Positions 7,832 to 18,116 of a stretch of 64,000 bases of DNA are shown here, piece by piece. The DNA is from Chitinophaga ginsengisoli (GTDB lineage: Bacteria > Bacteroidota > Bacteroidia > Chitinophagales > Chitinophagaceae): contig NZ_PYGK01000001.1 in assembly GCF_003014595.1 (NCBI RefSeq), positions 800,724 to 864,723 on the forward strand, read 5' to 3'. Numbering within the stretch: the first letter of the stretch is position 1; the number at the start of each line of letters is the position of its first letter. Both the position numbers and the translations under genes were made by a program. The notes beneath the pieces were generated by a model. It was not told where the DNA came from. It saw nothing but the letters and a program-made list of their open reading frames with translations, and did no database searches.

Positions 7832-9679
7832 ATGTCAAATATTTCGGTTCAACAGATAGAAGATGTAGTGATAAAATTTGCCGGCGACAGTGGAGACGGG
7901 ATGCAGCTTACCGGTACCCAGTTCTCCAATAACACTGCGTTGGTTGGCAATGACTTGAGCACATTCCCGGACTTCCCGGCAGAAATACGCGCTCCGCAGG
8001 GAACCCTGCCAGGCGTGAGCGGCTTCCAGCTGCACTTTTCCTCTAACCGCATATTCACTCCGGGGGATGCCTGTGACGTGCTGGTAGCGATGAACGCTGC
8101 AGCGCTGAAGGCCAACCTGAAAAGCCTGAAGAAAGGCGGTATCATCATTGCCAATACCGATGGTTTCGATGCTAAGAACCTGCGTCTGGCCAATTACCCT
8201 GATGGAGTAAATCCACTGGAAGACGGTTCGCTGCAACCTTATCAGCTGCATACCATGGACGTGACTAAAATGACACGTGAAGCACTGAAGGATGTGAACC
8301 TGGGTATGAAAGAGAAAGACCGTGCAAAGAATATGTTCGTACTGGGCTTCCTGTACTGGTTATATGACCGTAACCTGGAAAGCACAGAGAACTTCCTGAA
8401 CGAGAAATTCGGTAAGAAACAGGAGATCCTGGACAGCAACCTGAAGGCATTACATGCGGGGTACAACTTCGCCGACACAGTAGAGGCTTTCAGCACCCGT
8501 TTCCATGTAGAAAAGGCCCGTATGGAACCTGGTACCTACCGTAGTATTACCGGTAATACTGCCCTGTCTTATGGCCTGATAGCAGCCAGCCAGAAGGCGA
8601 ATCTGCCTATTTTCCTGGGTACTTATCCTATCACACCTGCTTCTGATATCCTGCACGAACTGAGCCGCTATAAGAATTTTGGCATCCGTACCTTCCAGGC
8701 GGAAGACGAGATAGCTGGTATTACTTCCGCTATCGGTGCGTCCTACGGTGGACATATGGGGATCACTACTACCTCTGGTCCTGGTATGGCACTAAAAGGA
8801 GAGGCAATGGGTCTGGCTGTAATGCTTGAAATTCCCCTACTGATCATCAATATTCAGCGTGGAGGACCATCCACTGGTCTGCCTACCAAAACGGAGCAGT
8901 CTGACCTCCTGCAGGCTTATTATGGCCGTAACGGGGAATGTCCGATGCCGATCGTATCTGCATCAACGCCGTCAGATTGTTTCAATGCTGTATTTGAAGC
9001 TTTCCGTATTTCTGTAGCACACATGACGCCGGTGATCTTCCTGAGCGATGGTTACATTGCAAATGGTGCAGAACCATGGCGTTTCCCACAGAGCAAAGAT
9101 CTGCCAGCCATTCCTGTGAAGTTCAAGAAAGGACTGGAAGAAGGAGAGGAGCAGTTCCTGCCTTATCACCGCGATGAGAACCTGGTACGTCCATGGGCAG
9201 TGCCTGGCACACCAGGACTGGAACACCGTATTGGTGGTCTGGAAAAACAGAACATCACCGGTAACGTGAGCTATGACCCGGAGAACCACCAGTTAATGGT
9301 GCGTATCCGCCAGGAAAAGGTAGATAAGATCGCCGATCATATTCCGCCTCAGGAGATAGAACTGGGCCCTGAAAAAGGTAAAGTACTGGTACTCGGTTGG
9401 GGTTCTACCTATGGCGCTATCAAGAGCGCCGTACTGGAACTGCTGGCTGAAGGGCATGCAGTAGCGCATGCACACATCAGGTACCTACGTCCATTCCCTA
9501 AGAACCTGGCAGAGATCCTGCACAGTTATGACAAAGTATTGATCCCTGAGATTAACAACGGTCAGCTCATTAAGATCATCCGTGAACATTTCCTGATCGA
9601 TGCAGTAGGTTATAACAAGATTATGGGTGTGCCTATCACTAAGGGAGAACTGGTAACGAAGATCAAAGAAATGCTGTAA
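7832..9679 (+). CDS. korA: 2-oxoacid:ferredoxin oxidoreductase, fused gamma-alpha subunit
   Basis: The catalytic half that holds the gamma and pyrimidine-binding domains of 2-oxoglutarate (or a related 2-oxoacid):ferredoxin oxidoreductase. Residues about 10-200 are the gamma domain (IKFAGDSGDGMQLTG, FPAEIRAPQGTLPGVSGFQ). Residues about 235-600 are the alpha domain (GTYPITPASDILHELS, FQAEDEIAGI, TTTSGPGMALKGEAMG, QRGGPSTGLPTKTEQSDL) with a C-terminal transketolase-like domain. The 615-residue length fits the fused KorA type. The thiamine-diphosphate beta subunit (KorB) is normally next door, but the gene is followed by a terminator and an unrelated gene, so KorB must be elsewhere. Substrate is not certain. 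Confidence 0.9.
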   Translation: MSNISVQQIEDVVIKFAGDSGDGMQLTGTQFSNNTALVGNDLSTFPDFPAEIRAPQGTLPGVSGFQLHFSSNRIFTPGDACDVLVAMNAAALKANLKSLKKGGIIIANTDGFDAKNLRLANYPDGVNPLEDGSLQPYQLHTMDVTKMTREALKDVNLGMKEKDRAKNMFVLGFLYWLYDRNLESTENFLNEKFGKKQEILDSNLKALHAGYNFADTVEAFSTRFHVEKARMEPGTYRSITGNTALSYGLIAASQKANLPIFLGTYPITPASDILHELSRYKNFGIRTFQAEDEIAGITSAIGASYGGHMGITTTSGPGMALKGEAMGLAVMLEIPLLIINIQRGGPSTGLPTKTEQSDLLQAYYGRNGECPMPIVSASTPSDCFNAVFEAFRISVAHMTPVIFLSDGYIANGAEPWRFPQSKDLPAIPVKFKKGLEEGEEQFLPYHRDENLVRPWAVPGTPGLEHRIGGLEKQNITGNVSYDPENHQLMVRIRQEKVDKIADHIPPQEIELGPEKGKVLVLGWGSTYGAIKSAVLELLAEGHAVAHAHIRYLRPFPKNLAEILHSYDKVLIPEINNGQLIKIIREHFLIDAVGYNKIMGVPITKGELVTKIKEML

Positions 9680-9768
9680 TAACTGCAAGACGTTATGACC
9701 AGCTAATTATAGCAGGATCAGGCGGATGCAGTGATTTACCTAAACGATTCATGATTATTTTATATAGG

Positions 9769-9794
9769 ATCCTGCCTTTCGGGGCAGGATTTTT
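9769..9794 (+). terminator. Intrinsic terminator of korA
   Basis: ATCCTGCC / GGCAGGAT with a 6-nt loop followed by TTTTT, 90 bp after the stop codon. Confidence 0.85.
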
Positions 9795-9881
9795 ATTATA
9801 TTTAATACTATATAACAAAACAGGCCACGGCACGTTTGCTATATACGAACGGATTACTACAACATAGCCAAAAGCTTTATC

Positions 9882-10475
9882 ATGAAAGGCGCCATCTGGT
9901 CTACACTGTTTATTTGCCTGTTTACTTTGAACAGTGCATTGTTATACGCCCAAACGCATAATTACGAAATACGTTTCAGTAACCACGTTATTGGCAACGT
10001 CACTGCCCATTGCAAAGTGAATGGGGCTTCCCGCAATATCTCTATCCAAAGTAATGTGGACATGAAACTGCTGGCGAAATTCAACCTTGACATCTCCTGC
10101 GATTTTGACAATGACATCCTCGTCAGGTCAAAGGTGATAAAAAGCTCGGGTAAAGACGCTGGCGATAACAAGACTATTATCACACAGCGGGAAGCGAAGA
10201 ATTATTCTATAGTACAGAATGGTAAAAAGTCAGTACTGAATACTACCGAGATTGTGCATTCCGTAGGGGAGATGTATTTTATGGAACCCCGGCAGGTCAC
10301 AAAGATCTTTTCTGAAACATTGGGCATTTTCCTGACGCTTAATTCACTGGGGAATGGGCTTTATGAGCTTTTGCTGCCCGAGGGGAAAAGAAACGTTTAT
10401 AAGTATGAAAAAGGAACACTGGTACAGGTAGAGATATCCCAGACATTGGGGAAGGCTTATATCATCAGGGTATAA
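9882..10475 (+). CDS. DUF6134-like exported protein
   Basis: 197 residues with a clear signal peptide (hydrophobic core ending LLYAQ, cleavage near residue 23). The mature part is an all-beta domain starting THNYEIRFSNHVIGNVTAHC and containing paired strands with conserved Gly turns (EVYFMEP-like segment MYFMEPRQVTKIF and LPEGKRNVYKYEKGTL). It resembles exported DUF6134 proteins of Bacteroidota, for which no function is known. It is a single gene converging on a Gfo/Idh/MocA gene. Confidence 0.65.
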   Translation: MKGAIWSTLFICLFTLNSALLYAQTHNYEIRFSNHVIGNVTAHCKVNGASRNISIQSNVDMKLLAKFNLDISCDFDNDILVRSKVIKSSGKDAGDNKTIITQREAKNYSIVQNGKKSVLNTTEIVHSVGEMYFMEPRQVTKIFSETLGIFLTLNSLGNGLYELLLPEGKRNVYKYEKGTLVQVEISQTLGKAYIIRV

Positions 10476-10481
10476 ATATAA

Positions 10482-10515
10482 TCCGGGCACACCGGCCGGA
10501 TGACCGGCGTGCCGG
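10482..10515. terminator. Imperfect hairpin between convergent genes
   Basis: CCGGGCACACCGGCC pairs with GACCGGCGTGCCGG with mismatches and a short loop. There is no clear T-run, so termination is only probable. Confidence 0.45.
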
Positions 10516-10522
10516 AGAAAGT

Positions 10523-11713
10523 TTATATCACACGTTCGACGATCTGACCACTCTTTTTTTCTTTCAGGATCAGTTTTCTGGCACCGAAGTGGGTCATTTC
10601 TTCTTTCACGAGATAATGATCTGCGTCGTAATCTACCAGGGTCTGAGGTTTGCTCAAGCCTGTCTGTCCACGCCAGATATCCAGTTTCACAGGTTCCCAC
10701 TGTTTGCTGGCAGCGCTGCGATAAGCGGCATCCAGTACAGCATTTACCACATAACCATCGTAGAAGGTCTCTCTTGCAGGTTTGTTATTTTCAATGGCAT
10801 TGAACATATCAGCGAACATGTGGTTGTAGCCCAATTCATTCAGCTCATCACCTACAGGGAACAGCCATCCGCTGTTGCTTTCCGCTTTTTCTGCTACGTA
10901 GTCAGCACCCTTGCCGGTGGTGAACATATCAAAACCTGTACGCAGGAAGCTGTTCAGCCAGATGGTACCTTCGGTACCCATTACTTCATCTCTCAGGTCA
11001 AGCCCGCCGCGGAAAGTCCAGCTTACTTCAAACTGACCAATAGCGCCATTTTCATATTTTACGAGGCCAATAGCATGGTCTTCTGCATCAATAGGTTTTA
11101 CCTGTGTATCTGCCCAGCACATTACTTCTACCGGTTTAATGTCCTTACCGATGAAGCTGCGTGCGATCTCTACACAATGGCAACCCAGGTCCAGGATACA
11201 ACCACCACCTGCCTGCTCTTTATCCCAGAACCATTCGCTATGGGGTCCAGGATGTGTTTCCCTTGATTTGGCCCAGAGTATGCGGCCCAGTGCACCATTC
11301 TTTACGCTATCCAGCGCTTTTAGGAATTTGGGCGTGTATACCAGGTCTTCCAGGTAACCATTGAAGATACCGGCTGCCTCCACCATTTCCAGCATCCGTT
11401 TGGCTTCTTCAGCATTACGGCCAAGGGGTTTGGTGCAGATCACACCTTTTTTGTGTTTGCAGCAAAGCGCTACAGCAGCTTCGTGCAGGTTGTTGGGCAG
11501 GGAAATACAAACCACATTCACATCCGGATGTGCAATGGACGCTTCCATATCGGTAGTCCAGTGGTCTACATTGTAGTCTTCTGCAAATTTCTTTGCGCTT
11601 TCTTCCCTGCGGGAATAAATGCTGACAATCTTATCCCGGCTTCTCTGCCCCTGCAGTGAGTCGGCATAGAAACGGCCGATAAAGCCAGAGCCTAACATGG
11701 AAATACGTTGCAT
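10523..11713 (-). CDS. Gfo/Idh/MocA family NAD(P)-dependent oxidoreductase
   Basis: 396 residues. The N-terminal Rossmann fold begins [15 protein letters not shown] (GxGxxG). [12 protein letters not shown] is the conserved Lys-Pro motif that contacts nicotinamide and substrate. The C-terminal alpha/beta substrate domain contains [19 protein letters not shown], in which the His is usually catalytic. Such enzymes oxidise or isomerise sugars, inositols and their derivatives; substrate cannot be read from sequence. The MFS transporter gene upstream on the same strand ends 112 bp away, with a hairpin between, so they may be partly cotranscribed and related in sugar or nucleoside use. Confidence 0.9.
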   Translation of the reverse strand: MQRISMLGSGFIGRFYADSLQGQRSRDKIVSIYSRREESAKKFAEDYNVDHWTTDMEASIAHPDVNVVCISLPNNLHEAAVALCCKHKKGVICTKPLGRNAEEAKRMLEMVEAAGIFNGYLEDLVYTPKFLKALDSVKNGALGRILWAKSRETHPGPHSEWFWDKEQAGGGCILDLGCHCVEIARSFIGKDIKPVEVMCWADTQVKPIDAEDHAIGLVKYENGAIGQFEVSWTFRGGLDLRDEVMGTEGTIWLNSFLRTGFDMFTTGKGADYVAEKAESNSGWLFPVGDELNELGYNHMFADMFNAIENNKPARETFYDGYVVNAVLDAAYRSAASKQWEPVKLDIWRGQTGLSKPQTLVDYDADHYLVKEEMTHFGARKLILKEKKSGQIVERVI

Positions 11714-11756
11714 AAATATCTGATTGAATTAAGTGATGATATCCTGGCTAAATGAA

Positions 11757-11808
11757 AACTCCGCAGTAAAACACCAGGTTGATATAGGTAGTTCACTGCG
11801 GAGTGTTT
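11757..11808 (-). terminator. Terminator of the MFS transporter gene
   Basis: AAAACTCCGCAGT and ACTGCGGAGTGTTT form an 11- to 12-bp stem with a loop of about 27 nt. On the minus strand it is followed by TTTTCATTT. The large loop makes it weaker than the other terminators here. Confidence 0.65.
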
Positions 11809-11825
11809 ATGTGATACAAAGAAGA

Positions 11826-13055
11826 TTACGCTACTACTTCTCTTTTGCTGTCACGGAATGTTGCCATGAACAACAACCAAACTACAGCAGCAATTACGGA
11901 AGGAATCATCCATACTTTCTGCCAGAAGTTATCGGTAGCATGTGTGGTATAATAGTCAGAGATGATACCTGCAACCCAGAAACCTATCAGCATTCCAACA
12001 CCATAGGTAGCCAGTGTTACAAGGCCCTGAGCGGCGCTCTTATATTTTTCTCCTGCCTGTTGATCAGTATATATCTGTCCGGATACAAAGAAGAAGTCAT
12101 AACAGATACCATGCAGCGCTATACCGGTGATAAGCATGAATGCCAGTGGACCCGCATTACCGTAAGCAAAGAGCAGGTAACGAACCGCCCAGGCGATCAT
12201 ACCGATCATGATAGTCTTTTTGAATCCAAACCGGCTGAAGAACACTGGGATCAGCAAGATGAACAGTGCTTCAGATACCTGGCCAATGGCCATTTTACCG
12301 GTAGGGTTTTCCAGGCCTGTCTGTTCCAGGAAGTGGTGTGCATTCTGATAGTAGAATGCCAGTGGTATACAGATCAGGATAGATGATATAAAGAATACAA
12401 GGAAGTTTCTGTTGCTAAGCAGTTTAATGGCGTCCAGTCCTAATATTTCCGCTATGCTGTCTTTCTGAGTCTTGTCTTTTACAGGCGGCGTTTTAGGAAG
12501 TGTGAAGCTGAACAGACCCAGTAACAGGGAGGCCACAGCGCCCATGGCAAAAGTATTTTTTAAAGCACCAGCCTCGGTACCGGCGGTAGAATCCCAATGG
12601 AAGACATAGCTGATAGTGAGACCGGCTATGATCCAGCCAATAGTGCCCCATACACGAATGGTGGAGAACTCCTTTTCAGGATTGTTCATCTGGCGGAAGG
12701 ATACAGAATTCACGAGGGCAAGGGTTGGCATGTAAAGTACCATGTAGGCAAATACATAAGGATAAAAAACGCTCACGCTTTCAGCACGATACATCTGAAA
12801 CATGAGTGCCGCGCCAAGCAGGTGCAGAATACCCAGGATCTTTTCGGCATTGAAGTATTTGTCTGCGATCATCCCTACGATAAAGGGAGCGATAATGGCG
12901 CCATATGACTGTGTGGAAAACACACTGGCAGTCTCCAGACCCGATGCCTGAAGGTTTTTGGCAAGGAACGTTCCCAACGTAACGAACCATGAGCCCCATA
13001 TAAAGAACTCAAGGAACATCATAACGGACAACTGTAAGCGAGTACCTGATTTCAT
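11826..13055 (-). CDS. MFS transporter, nucleoside permease (NupG/NHS) type
   Basis: 409 residues with twelve predicted membrane helices and a central cytoplasmic loop (KTPPVKDKTQKDS). The N terminus (RLQLSVMMFLEFFIWGSWFVTLGTFL) and the RVWGTIGWIIAGL segment are characteristic of the nucleoside:H+ symporter branch of the major facilitator superfamily, common in Bacteroidota beside sugar dehydrogenases. It probably imports a nucleoside or a sugar-like compound. It lies upstream of the Gfo/Idh/MocA gene. Substrate assignment is an inference from family only. Confidence 0.85.
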   Translation of the reverse strand: MKSGTRLQLSVMMFLEFFIWGSWFVTLGTFLAKNLQASGLETASVFSTQSYGAIIAPFIVGMIADKYFNAEKILGILHLLGAALMFQMYRAESVSVFYPYVFAYMVLYMPTLALVNSVSFRQMNNPEKEFSTIRVWGTIGWIIAGLTISYVFHWDSTAGTEAGALKNTFAMGAVASLLLGLFSFTLPKTPPVKDKTQKDSIAEILGLDAIKLLSNRNFLVFFISSILICIPLAFYYQNAHHFLEQTGLENPTGKMAIGQVSEALFILLIPVFFSRFGFKKTIMIGMIAWAVRYLLFAYGNAGPLAFMLITGIALHGICYDFFFVSGQIYTDQQAGEKYKSAAQGLVTLATYGVGMLIGFWVAGIISDYYTTHATDNFWQKVWMIPSVIAAVVWLLFMATFRDSKREVVA

Positions 13056-13154
13056 AACGAATTTTAGACTTTATAGCTCTGTAAAAAACTTTAGCGGCAA
13101 AAGATAAGTAAAATATAACCGAAATTCCAAATTAGTAGTACGGATGGGAATGAT

Positions 13155-13871
13155 TTACAGTAATTTTTTGGGCATAACGCTGATGTCAGAACCTTCTGCC
13201 AGTAAGGCCGAGACAGGCGCTTGCTGTAGCATGGGTACAAACGCAGGGCCATAAAGTGTGGCAGCATCGCAATGATAGGCATATTCGACAATACGGTGTG
13301 TTCTCCATTGCGGATGGGCTACCTGGTATTCACCGGTGCGTGTAGCATCCATCTGCGTATATCCCCAGTAATGATCTGTAATGAATTCGGCCTCGCTGCC
13401 GGCAATGATAGGAAGCGGTTCTTTTTCTGCGGTGGCTTTCAGAAAATTCCAGTGTTGGTCAACTTTCCATTCATAGCTGACTTCCAGCATATTGTCAGGC
13501 GTATGCAGCCATTGATGCAGCATAGGATGGGTGGCATATTTCTCTTTGTAGACAGTATTGGCCACAAAGGTGATCATTCTTTTAGGGACAATCTCTTTTA
13601 CGAATACGACGCCTCTTTTCCATACACCTGCGTCTTTATAACGCACATAGAAACGGAGGTTCACTTCTTCAAAGTGGCGATGAAAAGGAAGGGAAATACC
13701 TTTTACACGGGTATTCTGAAACATGAATCCCACCAGGCTGGCATAGAGGGTATTGTGCCAGGTATCCAGCTCTGTATTGTAAGGTACCAACGGTTGTAAT
13801 ACGGCCGGATCTGCCTCGAAGTTGATCATGAGGAGGTTGCGCCAGGCCGCGGTCAGAAAAGGCTTTCCCAT
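13155..13871 (-). CDS. DUF2071 / YqjF family protein
   Basis: 238 residues matching the YqjF-like DUF2071 family: N-terminal FLTAAWRNLLMINFEADPAVL, then the conserved LYASLVGFMF, FHRHFEEVNLRFYVRY, GVVFVKEIVPK and DHYWGYTQ segments. It lacks signal peptide and membrane helices. The fold is related to acetoacetate decarboxylase-like beta barrels, but no reaction is known. It sits 38 bp downstream of nth on the same strand and may be cotranscribed with it. Confidence 0.85.
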   Translation of the reverse strand: MGKPFLTAAWRNLLMINFEADPAVLQPLVPYNTELDTWHNTLYASLVGFMFQNTRVKGISLPFHRHFEEVNLRFYVRYKDAGVWKRGVVFVKEIVPKRMITFVANTVYKEKYATHPMLHQWLHTPDNMLEVSYEWKVDQHWNFLKATAEKEPLPIIAGSEAEFITDHYWGYTQMDATRTGEYQVAHPQWRTHRIVEYAYHCDAATLYGPAFVPMLQQAPVSALLAEGSDISVMPKKLL

Positions 13872-13909
13872 AAAATGCAGTTAGTAGACTTATATATGAC
13901 TGATAGTTA

Positions 13910-14554
13910 TTAGCCCCGGATCAGGCTCTGATAATATTTGCATGCCGGCCTCAGTCCGCATTGCTCGCATTTGGGTGTCCGGGCCACACAAATATACCGG
14001 CCATGTAATATTAGCCAGTGATGGGCAATATGTACTTTTTCGGTAGGAATATATTTCAATAACTGTTTTTCAGTCTGAAGGGGAGTGGTGGCGTTGGTGG
14101 TGAGCCCTATACGGGCAGAAACGCGGAAAACGTGAGTATCCACGGCCATGTTGGGTTGCTGGTGGACAACAGAAGTGATGACATTGGCTGTTTTACGGCC
14201 TACGCCGGGCAGTTTGACGAGTTCCTCTACGGTGGAGGGAATCTCCCCGTTGAAGTCTTCCATCAGCATCTGCGCCATGCCAATGAGATGTTTCGTCTTA
14301 TTGTTCGGATAGCTGATGCTGCGTATCAGCGGAAATAATTCGTCGAATGTGGCGTGGCTCAGTGCTTCCGCATCCGGGTATTTTGCGAAGATAGCAGGCG
14401 TGGTCATGTTAACGCGTTTGTCTGTGCATTGCGCAGACAGGATGACCGCTACTAATAATTGATAAGGATTGTCGTAAATCAGTTCAGTCTCTGCATTGGG
14501 AGCATGTTCTTCGAAATAGCTGAGAACAAAGGCAAAGCGTTCTTTCTTTGTCAT
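13910..14554 (-). CDS. nth: Endonuclease III (base-excision DNA glycosylase/AP lyase)
   Basis: Removes oxidised pyrimidines and nicks at abasic sites. At 214 residues the length is standard. The helix-hairpin-helix is LPGVGRKTANVI with catalytic Lys121, and the second catalytic residue is Asp139 in AVDTHVFRVS. The C-terminal 4Fe-4S loop has the Cys-x6-Cys-x2-Cys-x5-Cys spacing (CVARTPKCEQCGLRPAC). A TATCTTTGC box lies 16 nt upstream of the ATG, consistent with its own promoter. Confidence 0.97.
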   Translation of the reverse strand: MTKKERFAFVLSYFEEHAPNAETELIYDNPYQLLVAVILSAQCTDKRVNMTTPAIFAKYPDAEALSHATFDELFPLIRSISYPNNKTKHLIGMAQMLMEDFNGEIPSTVEELVKLPGVGRKTANVITSVVHQQPNMAVDTHVFRVSARIGLTTNATTPLQTEKQLLKYIPTEKVHIAHHWLILHGRYICVARTPKCEQCGLRPACKYYQSLIRG

Positions 14555-14570
14555 ATCTGTAAAGATAGGG

Positions 14571-14578
14571 CAAAGATA
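14571..14578 (-). promoter_or_regulatory. Putative -7 box TATCTTTG of nth
   Basis: Matches TAnnTTTG, followed by C, 16 nt upstream of the nth ATG. No clear -33 TTTG at the usual spacing. Confidence 0.4.
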
Positions 14579-14674
14579 ATATGCTGCAAATATGCCGGAT
14601 GTACTACCGATAGCTATTCTTTTCGTCCATAAAATGCTTACGGGCGTGACAGCTATAGCCTTGAGCCGTTTATG

Positions 14675-14824
14675 CTATTTTGAAGGTGTTACCTTCCTCG
14701 CATAATCAGCGATAGCCTGCAGAGTTTCTGGTCTTGGAGAAAAACGGATAGTATCCAGCGCTTTTCTTGTTTGATTCAGACAAATTTCTTCTTCACGAGA
14801 TAATTCCGGGTCCTGGTTTGTCAT
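14675..14824 (-). CDS. Small conserved-looking cytoplasmic protein (49 aa)
   Basis: The frame is open to 14950, but the upstream part looks non-coding; the start MTNQDPELSREEE gives 49 residues. It is acidic then basic, with helical segments LSREEEICLNQTRKALDTI and PETLQAIADYARKV. Short proteins of this pattern (acidic EEE start, a Leu-rich helix, ending IxDYAxK) occur widely in Chitinophagaceae to my recollection. No function is known. It is isolated between nth and the ftsB-like gene. Confidence 0.55.
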   Translation of the reverse strand: MTNQDPELSREEEICLNQTRKALDTIRFSPRPETLQAIADYARKVTPSK

Positions 14825-15059
14825 CTTTTTAGGTTTATTAGCGCTACGAGTTACAGAATGTAAGGCATAAAAAGAGTGTGTAGAATTCCCCATGCAATAT
14901 TTTTTTAATACAAATGATTCGTTCCTAACTATATAACGGAGATTGTGCAAAATGTATTGTCGGCCGTAAATGAAATATTTCGAAACTAAAGATAGCCGGT
15001 CTATCTGAAATCCAGCCAGGAAAGGGAATGCTTAACGTGGAGAGGCGAAAAAGCGCGGT

Positions 15060-15365
15060 TTATTCTTTCTCTGTGATTATGAACAGGTCCTCGTCATCTT
15101 TTTTCATCAGGTATTTTTCCCGGGCGAATTTTTCCAGCTTTTCCGGACTGGACAACAGCTCCTGTTGTTCTTTCCTGGTTTTACTGATCTCATCCTGGAA
15201 GAAGGATTTCTGTGCTTCCAGTTTGTTGACCTCTGATTGTAATTCGTACTGTGAGATGAAATTTTTGCTGTCAATAAACGCCAGCCATACCAGGAATGCG
15301 GCGGCAGATACGAAATATTTGTTTCGCATATAAGCTGGCACTCTGATGGATTTTAAACCTGGCAT
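15060..15365 (-). CDS. FtsB/DivIC-like septum formation initiator
   Basis: 101 residues from the start MPGLKSIRVP; the longer frame would run into the upstream terminator hairpin, so the shorter start is preferred. One membrane helix (residues about 17-32) is followed by a coiled coil (ELQSEVNKLEAQKSFFQDEISKT in outline) and the conserved tail SPEKLEKFAREKYLMKKDDED, the hallmark of FtsB/DivIC. It would bridge FtsL and FtsQ in the divisome. It lies downstream of enolase on the same strand, an arrangement also familiar in other bacteria (eno-ftsB). Confidence 0.88.
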   Translation of the reverse strand: MPGLKSIRVPAYMRNKYFVSAAAFLVWLAFIDSKNFISQYELQSEVNKLEAQKSFFQDEISKTRKEQQELLSSPEKLEKFAREKYLMKKDDEDLFIITEKE

Positions 15366-15397
15366 ATGTGACTGGTATATGACCGCAAAACGGTTGT

Positions 15398-15433
15398 TAA
15401 AAAGCCGGGTTTTGAAGTAACTCAAAACCCGGC
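15398..15433 (-). terminator. Intrinsic terminator of eno
   Basis: GCCGGGTTTTGA / TCAAAACCCGGC, a 12-bp perfect stem with loop, followed on the minus strand by a T-run. It separates eno from the ftsB-like gene, which therefore needs read-through or its own promoter. Confidence 0.88.
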
Positions 15434-15516
15434 AATATGGATGGACCACTAATTAAATTATCGTCATCAAAGATCAGATCCCGAAATTCGACGTACGAGA
15501 TTCAATCGAGCGTTAC

Positions 15517-16815
<1,299 letters not shown>

Positions 16816-16883
16816 TCAATTGTTTTAATATAATAATGTGTAAGCTAATTAGTTACCGACCGGTTATAATTGCCGGGAACCCC

Positions 16884-17795
16884 CTACTTTGTCAATTCCC
16901 TGAAGATAGATTCCAGGCTTTGTGAATTGCTTTGCAAAGAAAGGATGTTCCGGTTATTTATCAAAGCAAATTGTAGCAGGTTTTTACGTACTTCTTCTAA
17001 ATTGCCGGCAAACAATTGCCAGGTAGTGGCATCCTGTTGCTTTATCCTTGCTACGCCCGCTATTTGCTGCAAATCCGTTTCTGATGGTACCGGCTCCCCA
17101 AAGGATACGAGGATATAACCATTTTCCGTACCTCCTTGTTGCAGATGTTGCAGGGTATCGTCTGCAATAATGTTGCCTTTGTTGATAATTATGACCCTGC
17201 TGCACATCGCTTCCACTTCCTGCATGATGTGGGTGCTCAACACAACGGTCTTGTTCCGTCCCAGCTCCACAATAAGCTGACGGATATCGGCCAGCTGATT
17301 AGGATCCAGACCTGAAGTAGGCTCGTCCAGTATCAGTACTTCCGGGTCATGGATCAATGCCTGCGCCAGTCCTACACGTTGTTTGTACCCCTTGGACAGT
17401 GCGCCGATCTTCTTTTTGCTTTCCGGTTGCAGACCGGTCATAGCTATAATCTCAGATATGCGTTTGCCGGTGTTGCTGCCCAGTTTATGTACCTGTGCAA
17501 CAAATTCCAGAAACTCACGGATGTACATATCAAAATACAGGGGATTGGCCTCCGGCAGGTAACCGACACGTTTTCTTACCTCCATGGGCTGGGTGGTAAC
17601 GTCATATCCGCACACACTGGCAGTACCGCCACTGGGCGGCAGGTAGCCGGTGATCATCTTCATGGTAGTACTTTTCCCTGCGCCGTTTGGCCCAAGAAAG
17701 CCTACTATTTCCCCTTTATTGAGCGAAAAGGAAATATCATTGACCGCCCTTTGTTCCCCGTATACCTTACTTAGCTGTGTTACTGTGATTGACAT
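16884..17795 (-). CDS. gldA: ABC transporter ATP-binding protein, GldA type
   Basis: ATPase of the GldA/FG gliding-associated ABC transporter. I start it at MSITVTQLSK (303 aa). Walker A is GPNGAGKSTT near residue 35, the Q-loop region is VGYLPEANPLYFDMY, the ABC signature is LSKGYKQRVGLAQAL, Walker B is VLILDEPTSGLDP and the switch His is in LSTHIMQEVE. The C-terminal extension of about 80 residues ending SLESIFRELTK is typical of GldA. The permease (GldF/GldG) genes are not adjacent, so the partner must lie elsewhere. It could alternatively be a general GldA-like exporter ATPase. Confidence 0.85.
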   Translation of the reverse strand: MSITVTQLSKVYGEQRAVNDISFSLNKGEIVGFLGPNGAGKSTTMKMITGYLPPSGGTASVCGYDVTTQPMEVRKRVGYLPEANPLYFDMYIREFLEFVAQVHKLGSNTGKRISEIIAMTGLQPESKKKIGALSKGYKQRVGLAQALIHDPEVLILDEPTSGLDPNQLADIRQLIVELGRNKTVVLSTHIMQEVEAMCSRVIIINKGNIIADDTLQHLQQGGTENGYILVSFGEPVPSETDLQQIAGVARIKQQDATTWQLFAGNLEEVRKNLLQFALINNRNILSLQSNSQSLESIFRELTK

Positions 17796-18116
17796 TAGGT
17801 TTTCCACTTTGGCGCGGCTAAAGTATGAAAATCAGGTTAGAATAAAAATCGCTTATAATCGTCTATAAAGATAAAGAGCTGGGTTCCATGGCAGTCTGAT
17901 TTGGAGCGCGCATTATTTAACTAAACTTTTATGGTAGATTTTAGCTGGAAATATCTAATTTTAAATATATTCACAAATTGTAACCTGATGTGGGGCAGTA
18001 GGTTCCGACAATCTGGTTATAATACAAAGCCTGCATATTGTCAAAATGCTCGATCGCAACAGTTGTTAATCATTAATTACAATACATTTTAAAACCCTGC
18101 AAACATTTAACATTTC
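17796..18116. other. Intergenic region upstream of the Ter operon
   Basis: 321 bp of AT-rich sequence between divergent gldA and the first terD. It must contain the Ter operon promoter, but I see no TAnnTTTG box in the last 100 bp; TACATTTT near 18082 is the closest. No coding frame, tRNA or strong hairpin was seen. Confidence 0.5.
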
